Origin: Acidisphaera sp035272265
Lineage (GTDB): Bacteria > Pseudomonadota > Alphaproteobacteria > Acetobacterales > Acetobacteraceae
Reading direction: 5' to 3'
DNA length: 11,401 bases
NCBI GenBank assembly: GCA_035272265.1
Contig: DATEQV010000474.1
Span: 1-11,401 of the forward strand
Shown: in pieces, positions 1 through 7,951 of the stretch
Position numbering within the stretch: the stretch's first letter is position 1
Layout of the letters: the number at the start of each line of letters is the position of its first letter
Translations under genes and position numbers: made by a program
Notes under the pieces: model-generated
Databases searched by the model: none
What the model saw: only the letters and a program-made list of their open reading frames with translations
What the model was told of the DNA's origin: nothing

Positions 1-1
1 C

Positions 2-223
2 TTCCGGCAGATGCACGGGCTGCAGTGCGGGTACTGCACGCCGGGAATGCTGATGCGCGCGAAGGTATTGCTGGCGGAGAACCCGGACCCGACGGAGGAC
101 GAAATCCGTATGGGCATCTCCGGCAATCTCTGCCGCTGCACGGGGTACCAGAACATCGTCAAGGCGATCCAGTACGCGGCCGCCAGGCTCAATGGCCGCG
201 TGCTGCAGGAGGCCGCGCAATGA
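2..223 (+). CDS. coxS: Aerobic CO dehydrogenase small (2Fe-2S) subunit, 3' end
   Basis: This is the C-terminal part of the iron-sulfur subunit of a molybdenum hydroxylase; the 5' part lies outside the window. The frame is open from base 2 and ends at TGA 221-223. The visible cysteine motifs CGYCTPGM and CRCTGYQNIV are the four ligands of the C-terminal helical-bundle [2Fe-2S] cluster, which in this family passes electrons from the molybdenum site towards the FAD subunit. By motif alone it could belong to any xanthine-dehydrogenase-family small subunit. The assignment to CO dehydrogenase comes from the next gene, whose ATG at 220 overlaps this stop (ATGA), which implies translational coupling. 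The medium FAD subunit (coxM) is not in the window and in the usual M-S-L order would lie upstream. No lesion is visible in the part seen. Confidence 0.93.
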   Translation, partial: FRQMHGLQCGYCTPGMLMRAKVLLAENPDPTEDEIRMGISGNLCRCTGYQNIVKAIQYAAARLNGRVLQEAAQ

Positions 224-2456
224 ACGACGTCCCGACACCGGAGGCCCGCGAGGCGCGCCTGGAGGGCATGGGCTGCAAGCGCAAGCGCGTCGAGGACATC
301 CGCTTCACGCAAGGCAAGGGCAACTACGTCGACGACCTGAAGCTGCCAGGGATGCTGCACGGCGACTTCGTGCGCTCGCAGTACGGCCACGCGAAGATCA
401 AGCGCATCGACGCTGAGAAGGCGAAGGCGCTGCCCGGTGTGGTGGCAGTCATCACCGCGGAGGAACTCAAGCCGCTCGGGCTGCACTGGATGCCGACGCT
501 CGCCGGGGATGTTCAGGCCGTGCTGGCCGACGGTCTGGTGAGCGGCGCGCGCAAGCACCACAACCACATCTTCGAGTGGTCGGTGGGCGACAAGGCGGCG
601 ACCGACGAGGCGTTCAACACCGCCGACGTCACGATCAAGGAGCTGATCTCCTACCAGCGCGTGCATCCCTCGCCGCTGGAGACCTGCCAGTGCGTCGCCA
701 GCTTCGACAAGATCCGCGGCGAGCTGACGGTATGGGGCACGTTCCAGGCGCCGCACGTCATCCGCACGGTCGCCTCGCTGATCTCGAAGATCCCCGAGCA
801 CAAGATCCACGTCATTGCGCCCGACATCGGCGGTGGCTCGGCAACAAGGTCGGCGCGTACGCGGGCTACATTTGTTCGATCGTCGCCTCGATCGTCACCG
901 GCGTGCCGGTGAAGTGGGTCGAGGACCGGATGGAGAACCTGTCCACCACGTCGTTCGCGCGCGACTACCACATGACGACGGAGATCGCGGCGACGACGGA
1001 CGGGCGCGTCAAGGCGCTGCGCGTGCACGTGCTGGCCGACCACGGTGCGTTCGACGCCTGTGCCGATCCGACCAAGTGGCCGGCCGGGTTCTTCATCATC
1101 GTCACCGGCTCGTACGACTTCCCGGTGGCGCACGTGACGGTGGACGGCGTCTACACGAACAAGGCGCCGGGCGGGGTGGCGTACCGCTGCTCGTTCCGCG
1201 TCACCGAGGCGGCGTACTGCATCGAGCGCGCGATGGACATCCTGGCGCAGAAGCTGGGGATGGACGCGGCCGACCTGCGGACGAAGAATCTCATCCGGCG
1301 CGAGCAGTTCCCGTATCAGTCCGCGCTGGGCTGGGAATACGATTCCGGCGACTACCACGCGGCCATGCAGAAGGCGATGGACGCCGTCGGCTACCGCCAG
1401 TTGCGTGCGGAGCAGAAGGCAAAGCGGGAAGCGTTCAGGCGCGGCGAGACGCGCGAGCTGATGGGCATCGGCGTTTCCTTCTTCACCGAGATCGTCGGCG
1501 CCGGCCCGTCGAAGAACTGCGACATCCTCGGCATATCGATGTTCGATTCCGCCGAAATCCGCATCCATCCGACCGGCTCGGCCATTGCCCGCGTCGGCAC
1601 GAAGAGCCAGGGCCAGGAGCACGAGACGACCTGGGCGCAGATCATCGCGACCGAGATCGGCATCCCGGCCGACGACATCATGGTCGAGGAAGGCAACACC
1701 GATACGGCGCCGTACGGGCTCGGCACCTACGGGTCGCGCTCCACGCCCGTCGCGGGTGCGGCGATCGCGCTCGCCGCGCGGAAGATCAAGGCCAAGGCGC
1801 AGATGATCGCCGCACACCTGCTGGAAGTGTCGGAATACGACCTGGAGTGGGACATCGACGGGTTCCGCGTGAAGGGCAACCCCGAGCGCGCGAAGACGAT
1901 GAAGGAGATCGCGTGGGCCGCGTACAACTCGCCGCCGCCCGGTCTGGAGCCGGGCCTGGAGGCGGTGAACTACTACGACCCGCCGAACATGACCTATCCG
2001 TTCGGCGCCTATTTCTGCGTCATGAACATCGACGTGGACACGGGTGTCGCCAAGGTGCGCCGCTTCTACGCGCTGGACGACTGCGGCACGCGCATCAACC
2101 CGATGATCATCGAAGGCCAGGTGCATGGCGGCCTGACCGAGGCGTTCGCCATCGCCATGGGGCAGGAGATCAAATACGACGAGATCGGCAACGTGCAGGG
2201 CGCTTCCTTCATGGACTTCTTCCTGCCCACCGCCGTAGAGACGCCGAAATGGGAGACCGACTTCACCGTGACGCCCTCGCCGCATCACCCGATCGGCGCC
2301 AAGGGCGTCGGCGAAAGCCCGAACGTCGGCGGCGTGCCGTGCTTCTCCAACGCGGTCAACGACGCCTTCGCGTTCCTCGGCTCGACGCACATCCAGATGC
2401 CGCACGACGCGTGGCGGCTGTGGGAGGCGGCGAAGAAGCTCGGCCTGCACGGATGA
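220..2456 (+). pseudogene. coxL: Form I CO dehydrogenase large (Mo-Cu) subunit, frameshifted and internally deleted
   Basis: CoxL carries the Mo-S-Cu cluster that oxidises CO to CO2. The ATG at 220 has AGGAGG at 207-212, 7 bases upstream. The first frame reads to about codon 206 (HVIAPDIGGG) and then becomes nonsense. The second frame resumes at 840 with GNKVGAYAGY and runs to TGA 2454-2456. The family sequence GGGFGNK needs TTC where only TC (838-839) is present, so one base is missing. With that base restored the protein is 745 residues. Active-site loop AYRCSFR (1179-1199) is diagnostic of form I. Gln176, Cys324 and Glu699 match Gln240, Cys388 and Glu763 of the Oligotropha enzyme, each offset by exactly 64. 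Together with a total of 745 against about 809, this shows a 64-codon in-frame loss upstream of Gln176. From the remembered sequence it lies near 531-546, in the N-terminal hammerhead domain. The gene is probably a pseudogene; sequencing or assembly error remains possible, mainly for the single base. Confidence 0.93.
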
Positions 2457-2470
2457 GGCGGCGCGCCGCC
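2457..2470. repeat. Perfect 14-bp GC palindrome between coxL and coxD
   Basis: GGCGGCGCGCCGCC is its own reverse complement and begins directly after the coxL stop. In RNA it could form a short hairpin (5-bp stem, CGCG loop) just ahead of the coxD GTG start. There is no following U run, so it is not a standard terminator. In such GC-rich DNA it may simply be chance. Confidence 0.4.
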
Positions 2471-2489
2471 CGGCGCGGCGGCGCTCACC

Positions 2490-3362
2490 GTGCTTGACCG
2501 TCAGGCGATCGCGGACCGTCTGGCCGGCGTGGGCTACGTGGCCGACGCCGCGCTGGCGACGGTGCTGATGCTGATGGACATGCTGCAACGCCCGCTGCTG
2601 CTGGAAGGCCCCGCAGGTGTCGGCAAGACGGAGGTGGCGAAGGCGCTCGCGGCCATCCACGAAGCCAGGCTCATCCGGCTGCAATGCCACGAAGGCTTGG
2701 ATCGCGCCAACTCGCTTTACGAGTGGAACTATCAGCGCCAGTTGCTCGCCATCAAGGCGCGCGAGGGCCGCGACGCGGACGATACCGAAGCGCACGTGTT
2801 CTCCGAGCAGTATCTGCTGGAGCGTCCGCTGCTGGCCGCGATCCGCCAGACGGTGCCGCCGGTGCTGCTGATCGACGAGATCGACCGCGCCGACGAGGAA
2901 TTCGAGGCGTTCCTGCTCGAAGTGCTCTCGGACTTCCAGGTCAGCATCCCCGAGCTTGGGACCGTCACGGCGACCGCGATTCCCCGCGTGGTGCTGACGT
3001 CGAACGGCACGCGGGAACTGTCGGACGCGCTGCGGCGGCGCTGCCTGTATCATGCGCTCGACTTTCCCGAACCGGATCGCGAGGCCCGCATCCTGCTGAT
3101 GCGGATTCCGGGGATCGACGCGGCGCTCGCGATGCAGATCGCGCGACTGATGCAGGAGGTCCGCAAGCAGGAGCTGAGCAAGGTGCCCGGTGTCGCCGAG
3201 ACGCTGGACTGGGCGGCGGCGCTGGTCGGCCTCGGTGTGAGCCGGATCGACGCCGATCGCGCGGTGGTGCACGAGACGCTCGCCTGCGTGCTGAAGACCC
3301 GCGAGGACCATGCGCGCATCAGCCGGGAGGTGACGGACCGGCTGATCGGAAAGGTCGCGTGA
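2490..3362 (+). CDS. coxD: CoxD, MoxR-family AAA+ ATPase for CO dehydrogenase cofactor maturation
   Basis: The 290-residue protein is full length for CoxD. Visible motifs are Walker A GPAGVGKT (40-47), Walker B VLLIDEID (125-132), and sensor 1 with the arginine region TSNGTREL...DALRRRC (170-185). In Oligotropha, CoxD is a membrane-associated chaperone-like ATPase needed to build the sulfurated Mo-S-Cu cluster in CoxL, so it acts on the neighbouring gene product. The GTG start at 2490 is chosen because the protein then begins with the family-typical sequence leading into GVGYVADAALAT. No good Shine-Dalgarno precedes it, only a GC palindrome, so translation may depend on ribosomes leaving coxL 33 bases upstream. 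If so, the coxL frameshift could lower CoxD output. Its stop overlaps the coxE start (TGATG). No damage is visible. Confidence 0.93.
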   Translation: MLDRQAIADRLAGVGYVADAALATVLMLMDMLQRPLLLEGPAGVGKTEVAKALAAIHEARLIRLQCHEGLDRANSLYEWNYQRQLLAIKAREGRDADDTEAHVFSEQYLLERPLLAAIRQTVPPVLLIDEIDRADEEFEAFLLEVLSDFQVSIPELGTVTATAIPRVVLTSNGTRELSDALRRRCLYHALDFPEPDREARILLMRIPGIDAALAMQIARLMQEVRKQELSKVPGVAETLDWAAALVGLGVSRIDADRAVVHETLACVLKTREDHARISREVTDRLIGKVA

Positions 3363-4546
3363 TGCCAGCGCTCGCGCGCCGCGAGGATGTCGGCCCGGCA
3401 ATCCGCGTGCGTCTCGCCGGCTTCGTGCGCACGCTGCGCGACAACGGGTTCCAGGTGGGACTGGCCGAGAGCGGCGACGCGCTGCGCATCCTGTCGGCCG
3501 GCGCGTTCGCGCGTCCGCCTCTCGCGAAGGCCGCTTTGCGGTCGCTGCTCTGCGGCCGGCGGTCGGACTGGGATGCGTTCGATGCGCTGTTCGATGCGTT
3601 CTGGACGGGGCGGCGCGTGAAAACCCGCGTCGCCACCGACGGGGCCGCGCAGACGAGCCAGCGCACGATGCGAACGCTGGCCACGCAGAGCGGCGGCGAC
3701 CCTGCAGGGCTCCCCATCGATGTCGAACGCAACAACGCGAGTACAGACACGGACCCTGAACCGGCCGGCCGGCGGGAGGGCGCGAGCCGCTATGAAAGCC
3801 TGTCTCGCGTGGACTTTCGCCGCCTCGCCGATCCTGACGCGATGGCGCAGGCGCACGCGCTCGCCGCGCGGCTGGCCCGCCGGATGCGGGTGCGGCTGAC
3901 GCGGCGGGACCGCGTGGCGCGGCGCGGCCGGCGGATCGATCTGCGCCGCACGATCCGCGCGAGCCTGGGAACCGGCGGCACGCCGCTCGTGCTCGTCCGG
4001 CGGCGCCCGCGTCACAAGCCACTGCGCGTCGTCGTGCTGCTCGACGCGTCGGGGTCGATGAGCCTCTACACCGCCGTGTTCCTGCGCTTCGTGCACGGCG
4101 TGCTGGACTGCTTCACCGAGGCCGAGGCGTTCCTGTTCCACACGCGGCTGGTCCACGTCTCCGACGCGCTGCGCGAGAAAGACACGGCGAGGGCGCTCGA
4201 CCGGCTCGGGTTGATGGCCGAGGGAGTGGGCGGCGGCACGCGCATCGGCGAAAGCCTCGCCACGTTCAACCGCTGGCATGCCGTTCGCGTGATCCATTCG
4301 CGGACCTGCGTGATGATCCTGTCGGACGGCTACGACACCGGCCCGCCCGAACGCCTCGCGTCCGAGATGGCGGCGCTACGCCGACGGTGCCGCCGGATCG
4401 TGTGGCTGAACCCGCTGATCGGGTGGGACGGCTACGAACCCTCGGCCCGGGGCATGGCGGCGGCGCTGCCCTATGTCGACCTGTTCGCCCCGGCGCACAC
4501 TCTGGAAAGCCTCGCCGCGCTGGAGCCCTACCTGGCGCGGCTCTGA
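3362..4546 (+). CDS. coxE: CoxE, VWA-domain protein for CO dehydrogenase maturation
   Basis: The 394-residue protein overlaps the coxD stop by one base. GGAAAGG at 3348-3354 lies 7 bases ahead of the ATG. An N-terminal domain (about 1-85, with FVRTLRDNGFQVGLAES) is followed by a polar, poorly conserved linker (about 85-145), an Arg-rich stretch (about 165-215), and a C-terminal VWA domain. The VWA metal site is DASGSMS (228-234), followed later by the downstream elements GGGTRIGESL and ILSDGYDTG. CoxE proteins work with the CoxD ATPase, as other MoxR-VWA pairs do, and the pair is assigned to copper and sulfur insertion into CoxL. Length and motifs are normal for CoxE. After this gene the usual coxF (XdhC-like) and coxG genes are not found; the next gene is a cysteine synthase. 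Confidence 0.92.
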   Translation: MPALARREDVGPAIRVRLAGFVRTLRDNGFQVGLAESGDALRILSAGAFARPPLAKAALRSLLCGRRSDWDAFDALFDAFWTGRRVKTRVATDGAAQTSQRTMRTLATQSGGDPAGLPIDVERNNASTDTDPEPAGRREGASRYESLSRVDFRRLADPDAMAQAHALAARLARRMRVRLTRRDRVARRGRRIDLRRTIRASLGTGGTPLVLVRRRPRHKPLRVVVLLDASGSMSLYTAVFLRFVHGVLDCFTEAEAFLFHTRLVHVSDALREKDTARALDRLGLMAEGVGGGTRIGESLATFNRWHAVRVIHSRTCVMILSDGYDTGPPERLASEMAALRRRCRRIVWLNPLIGWDGYEPSARGMAAALPYVDLFAPAHTLESLAALEPYLARL

Positions 4547-4616
4547 GCGCCGGTCTTGCCCCCGCCGCGCCGGCAGGCAATCTACACGACATCACCGCGG
4601 AAACGAGGGACCTACG

Positions 4617-5531
4617 ATGAAGGCCAGTAGCATTCTCGAGACGATCGGCAACACGCCCCATGTCCGCGTCAGCCGTCTGTTCCCCGCCGCCGAGGTCTGG
4701 GTGAAATGCGAGCGCGCCAACCCGGGGGGCTCGATCAAGGACCGTATCGCGCTGTCGATGGTCGAGGCGGCGGAGCGCGACGGGAAGCTCAAGCCGGGGG
4801 GCACGATCATCGAGCCGACCTCCGGCAACACGGGCATCGGACTGGCGATGGTCGCGGCGGTGAAGGGCTACAAGCTGGTCCTGACGATGCCGGAAAGCAT
4901 GTCGGTCGAGCGGCGGCGGCTGATGCAGGCCTATGGTGCCACGTTCGATCTGACGCCACGCGAGGGCGGGATGAAGGCGGCGATCGCGCGGGCGGAGGAG
5001 CTGGCGGCGCAGACGCCGGGTGCCTGGATCCCGCAGCAGTTCGAGAACCCGGCCAACATCGAGGTCCACGCCCGCACCACGGCCCAGGAAATCCTCGCCG
5101 ACTTCCCCGAGGGCATCGACGTGCTGATCACCGGCGTCGGGACCGGCGGCCACATCACCGCCTGTGCGGAGGTGCTGAAGCAGCACTTCCCGAAGCTGCG
5201 CGCGTTCGCGGTGGAGCCGTCGGCCTCGCCGGTGATCTCCGGCGGCAAGCCTGCGCCGCATCCGATCCAGGGCATCGGCGCCGGGTTCATCCCGACGAAC
5301 CTGCACACCGACGCGATCGACGGCGTGATCCAGGTGGAGGCGGAGGAGGCGCGCGAGTGGGGCCGGCGGTGCGCCCTGCTGGAGGGGATGCTGGTGGGCG
5401 TGTCGTCCGGGGCGACGCTCGCCGCGATCGCCAAGAAGCTGCCGGAGCTGTCGAAGGGCGCCACGGTGCTGGGGTTCAACTACGACACCGGCGAACGCTA
5501 CCTCTCGGTGCCGGAGTTCCTGCCGGCGTAA
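4617..5531 (+). CDS. cysK: Cysteine synthase (O-acetylserine sulfhydrylase)
   Basis: This is a PLP fold-type II beta-replacement enzyme that makes L-cysteine from O-acetylserine and sulfide in the cytoplasm. The 304-residue protein has the PLP lysine in NPGGSIKDR (Lys41), the substrate loop TSGNTG (68-73), the phosphate-binding GTGGH (175-179) and the late SSGATLAA helix. Length is typical of CysK/CysM. The ATG at 4617 is preceded by GAGGGA (4605-4610) at 6-base spacing. The frame is also open upstream of that ATG, but that part overlaps coxE and lacks homology. The gene sits 70 bases after coxE with no evident terminator, so it may be read from the cox transcript. Whether it is CysK, CysM or a relative with another nucleophile cannot be settled from sequence alone. 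Confidence 0.92.
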   Translation: MKASSILETIGNTPHVRVSRLFPAAEVWVKCERANPGGSIKDRIALSMVEAAERDGKLKPGGTIIEPTSGNTGIGLAMVAAVKGYKLVLTMPESMSVERRRLMQAYGATFDLTPREGGMKAAIARAEELAAQTPGAWIPQQFENPANIEVHARTTAQEILADFPEGIDVLITGVGTGGHITACAEVLKQHFPKLRAFAVEPSASPVISGGKPAPHPIQGIGAGFIPTNLHTDAIDGVIQVEAEEAREWGRRCALLEGMLVGVSSGATLAAIAKKLPELSKGATVLGFNYDTGERYLSVPEFLPA

Positions 5532-5557
5532 GAGCCCGGGGGACGAGGCGCGACTGG

Positions 5558-6409
5558 TTACGACGTGCGATAGAAGTAGGTTTCGCCGCCGGGTGCGTCG
5601 ACGTACCTGAACAAGCCCGGTTTGCTGTAGTCGCCCTTCAGATTGAACTGTGCGGACGGCCCGTCCGCCTGGGTGAGCGTGATCTGGCTCGTATTCGTCG
5701 CGGCGTTGTAGGTCTCGCTCATTCCGTTCGCCGTGAAGTTGAAGAATTCGATCGTGTCCTTTTCGGTGAAGTTCCAGATCCTGGGCGAAAGGTCGACCGC
5801 GCCCACGACTTCGAGAACGCCGCCGGCGTTCTGCGGCGCCGGGTTGAACTGAATCTTGTTCGTGGCGCTGACGGTGGCGCCGGCGCCGATGATGAAATAC
5901 CCGCCGTTCCCGATCGTCAGGGTGCCGTGACCGCCGATCGTCGTGCCGCTGCCGAGGAAGACCGTGCCGCCGTAGGCGGCGATGTCCCCCTGGTTGGTCA
6001 CGTTCTTGACGTCGACGTAGACGGTCGCGTTGTCTTCCGCGCCGATGAAGCCGCTGTTGTTGATGTTGGTCCCGGACAACGTCAGTGCAGGCTGCGACGT
6101 CTCGCCGCCGATCGCCTCGATGCCGGAACCGACGGGAACGTCCAGCGTGTTGTAGAACAGCTCGGCGTTGTTGGTGCCCGCCACGATATCCTGGATCGTC
6201 GTGTTCGACAGGCTCAGGAACGTGCCGCTCAGCTCGCTGCCGGGGTCCAAGCGAACCGTGAGGTCAAACAGCGAGCCGTTGAGGATGGGTTCCTGGTCGA
6301 TGGGTTGCGGGGTGATGACCGCGATGTCGCCGCCCAGCGGCACGCCCGCGGTCCAGTTGTTCGGATCGTTCCAGCCGTCGTCGATGCCTTCCCAGGTCGT
6401 CGTGACCAT
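5558..6409 (-). CDS. Asn/Gly/Thr-rich probable beta-solenoid surface or secreted protein
   Basis: The 283-residue protein starts at ATG 6409, fixed by GGAGG 5 bases upstream; the open frame before it is Arg/Pro-rich and unlike the rest. Residues 13-24 read WNDPNNWTAGVP, a motif seen near the N terminus of many secreted or autotransporter-like repeat proteins. It is followed by short beta-rich segments with Asn/Gly/Thr turns (LTLSGTNINNSGFIGAEDN, GGTVFLGSGTTIGGHGTLTIGNGG), which suggests a beta-helix or solenoid. The C-terminal part (FNLKGDYSKPGLFRYVD) resembles the closing domain of such proteins. No classical signal peptide, membrane segment or cysteine is seen, so any export would be non-Sec, for example type I. 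Lys and Arg are scarce, unlike the neighbouring proteins. Function is unknown. It converges on cysK with a 26-base gap and is divergent from the regulator at 6726. Confidence 0.8.
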   Translation of the reverse strand: MVTTTWEGIDDGWNDPNNWTAGVPLGGDIAVITPQPIDQEPILNGSLFDLTVRLDPGSELSGTFLSLSNTTIQDIVAGTNNAELFYNTLDVPVGSGIEAIGGETSQPALTLSGTNINNSGFIGAEDNATVYVDVKNVTNQGDIAAYGGTVFLGSGTTIGGHGTLTIGNGGYFIIGAGATVSATNKIQFNPAPQNAGGVLEVVGAVDLSPRIWNFTEKDTIEFFNFTANGMSETYNAATNTSQITLTQADGPSAQFNLKGDYSKPGLFRYVDAPGGETYFYRTS

Positions 6410-6725
6410 CGTTGCCTCCAGGTTCCCCGGCATCGGCCAACGAGGCTGCCGCATCGGCAGGCCGTTTCGATCCCGGCTCGTCAAGCGCGTGCAGCCGACA
6501 GGATGCGCCCGCGCCGGGCCGACGGTCTTGAACCGGCGCTGAAATGTTCTGAACGATTCTGAGGTCGCCGGCGCCGCTGGGCTTGAAGGATACCGGAGCC
6601 GGGGGCGGGGCCTGGAGGCCGGCCGGCAGCGTGCACGGAATGGGAAACCGTCCTGCGCGCGATGGGAAGACGGGCCGAGATTGCACAATCAGAATGAGGG
6701 CACATCGAACCCTCAGGGAAGTCCC
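6410..6725. promoter_or_regulatory. Divergent intergenic region with a possible operator
   Basis: This 316-base gap separates the beta-solenoid gene (-) from the winged-helix regulator (+), so promoters for both should lie here. I cannot point to convincing -35/-10 pairs. The clearest structure is GTTCTGAAC at 6546-6554, a palindrome with one central unpaired base, followed by a second TTCTGA at 6557-6562. This is a candidate binding site for the adjacent regulator, by position only. AGGGAAG at 6715-6721 is the Shine-Dalgarno of the regulator. No small gene was recognised here. Confidence 0.4.
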
Positions 6726-7604
6726 ATGCTGCAGCTCAAATCCCCGGTTGCACCGGACGACGAGACCGATACGGACGCCCCGCCGGCGATCCGGGGCGAG
6801 ACTGAGGCGGGATGGGCCGCCATCGACCGCTTCGAGCTTCGCGACGCGGTGGCGGATTTCCGCGCCGCAGTGATCCGTACCCGCTCCGGCGTCACGGTCA
6901 GGCTGCAGCCGCGGCTGGCCAACGTGTTGCGGCACCTCGCGGCGCACGCCGGAAGCGTGGTGACCAAGGACGCGTTGCTGGACGCCTGCTGGCCCGGCGT
7001 CGTGGTGACGGAGAACTCGCTGACGGAATGCGTCTCGGCGTTGCGCAGGGCGCTGGGGCCGCGCAACCGCGACCTCATCCGCACCGTGCAGCGGCGCGGC
7101 TACATGCTCGTCCCGCCGGAGGTCGAGCGGGTCTCGGTCGCCGTCGTGCCGTTCGAGGCGTTTTCCGATGCGCCGGGCGACGACATGTTCGGGCGCAGCC
7201 TCGCGGCCGATGTCATCACCGAGATCGCCCGCGACGGCAGCGTCGGGGTCATCGGGCGGGACGCCGCGTTCAGCGCGCGGGCGCTGGGGCGAACGGCCCA
7301 GGAGATCGCGCGGGCGTTCCGCACGCGATACGTGCTCGAAGGCAGCGTCCGCCGGCTCGATCGCCGCCTGGTCGTCGCCGCGCATCTGATCGACGGCAGC
7401 AACAGCCGCACGCTCTGGGCGGAGCGCTACGTCCGCGACGATGCCGACCCGGACGCCCTGGACGATCTCGTGGGCTGCATCGTCGCCACGCTGCTGCGCC
7501 AGCTGCGCGCGCTGAACCGTGGGCCGTCGGGCGGCAAGCGGCGCGCGACGCCGACGCGCGCGCGGCACGCGGCAGTCGGGAGCGAGGCAGGCGTCGTCGG
7601 CTAG
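6726..7604 (+). CDS. Winged-helix transcriptional regulator with TolB-like domain
   Basis: The 292-residue protein has a disordered acidic N terminus (about 1-30) and an OmpR/PhoB-type winged helix (about 44-130). The winged-helix motif includes VTKDALLDACWPGVVVTENSL, the recognition-helix segment ECVSALRRALG and the wing RTVQRRGYMLVPP. A TolB-N-like/adenylate-cyclase-associated domain follows (about 135-260: VAVVPFEAFSD, DVITEIAR, RYVLEGSVRR, LIDGSNSRTLWAERY). Larger relatives add TPR repeats; here the protein ends after the TolB-like part. There is no receiver domain and no membrane helix, so it is neither a two-component regulator nor a full CadC. ATG 6726 is preferred over an in-frame TTG at 6681 because AGGGAAG lies just ahead of it. 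It may control the divergent beta-solenoid gene, which is an inference from position. Its TAG (7602-7604) directly abuts the stop of the opposing gene. Confidence 0.85.
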   Translation: MLQLKSPVAPDDETDTDAPPAIRGETEAGWAAIDRFELRDAVADFRAAVIRTRSGVTVRLQPRLANVLRHLAAHAGSVVTKDALLDACWPGVVVTENSLTECVSALRRALGPRNRDLIRTVQRRGYMLVPPEVERVSVAVVPFEAFSDAPGDDMFGRSLAADVITEIARDGSVGVIGRDAAFSARALGRTAQEIARAFRTRYVLEGSVRRLDRRLVVAAHLIDGSNSRTLWAERYVRDDADPDALDDLVGCIVATLLRQLRALNRGPSGGKRRATPTRARHAAVGSEAGVVG

Positions 7605-7898
7605 CTACGGCAGCGTGTACACGATCACCGTGCCGGCGGCCGCGCTGGCCGAGCCGGCGAGGAACGGCGCGAGGTTCTGCTCGACCCAGGCGACGACGCG
7701 GCGGTTGCTTTCCTCGGCCCCCGCGCGGTCGTCGAACAGGCTGATCGTGGTGACCGTGTCGTCCGGCGCGTAGACGACGTAGTAGCCGCGGAACCCGGGG
7801 ACGTTGCTGACGATCGGCACCGCGCCCTCCTTGATCCGGCCGGCGAGTTCCCCCGCCGATCCCGGCTTCGCCTTGGCCTGACGTATCGCCGCGTACAT
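7605..7898 (-). CDS. Small ABM-like (dimeric alpha-beta barrel) protein
   Basis: The 97-residue protein begins MYAAIRQAKAKPGSAGELAG and has the layout of antibiotic-biosynthesis-monooxygenase/EthD-type ferredoxin-like folds. An opening strand is followed by a helix with a Lys-Glu pair (IKEGAVPIVSNVPGFRGYYVVY), a strand (TVTTISLFDD), and a helix ending AEESNRRVVAWVEQNLAPF. A GTVIVYTL strand closes the protein. GGGGAGG lies 5 bases upstream of ATG 7898. Such proteins form dimeric barrels that act as small oxygenases, haem binders or ligand binders; which applies here is not visible. The TAG stop lies back to back with the regulator stop, so the two genes are strictly convergent with no spacer or terminator between them. 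Confidence 0.8.
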   Translation of the reverse strand: MYAAIRQAKAKPGSAGELAGRIKEGAVPIVSNVPGFRGYYVVYAPDDTVTTISLFDDRAGAEESNRRVVAWVEQNLAPFLAGSASAAAGTVIVYTLP

Positions 7899-7951
7899 CG
7901 GCGCCTCCCCGGTGCTGGTTGCCGCGACTGTGGGCCGCGAGACGCCGCGGT

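Noticed and set aside
830..850. Programmed ribosomal frameshift in coxL
   Set aside because: No slippery heptamer or downstream structure is evident, the family has no such mechanism, and a second lesion in the same gene points to damage or error.
651..4022. Very long minus-strand open frame (over 1100 codons) opposite coxL, coxD and coxE
   Set aside because: Arg/His-rich composition and exact overlap with clearly homologous plus-strand genes; a typical antisense shadow in GC-rich DNA.
5532..5557. Bidirectional terminator between cysK and the convergent beta-solenoid gene
   Set aside because: The 26-base gap has no clear inverted repeat or T run.
4706..6562. Long plus-strand frame across cysK and the beta-solenoid gene
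   Set aside because: Low-complexity Arg/Gly/Asp composition and no homology; a shadow of cysK and of the opposite-strand gene.
6410..6688. N-terminal extension of the beta-solenoid protein to an ATG at 6688
   Set aside because: The extra 93 codons are Arg/Pro-rich and unlike the rest, while ATG 6409 has a well-placed GGAGG.
6681..6725. TTG start for the winged-helix regulator at 6681
   Set aside because: ATG 6726 has AGGGAAG at good spacing; the extra 15 residues have no domain character.
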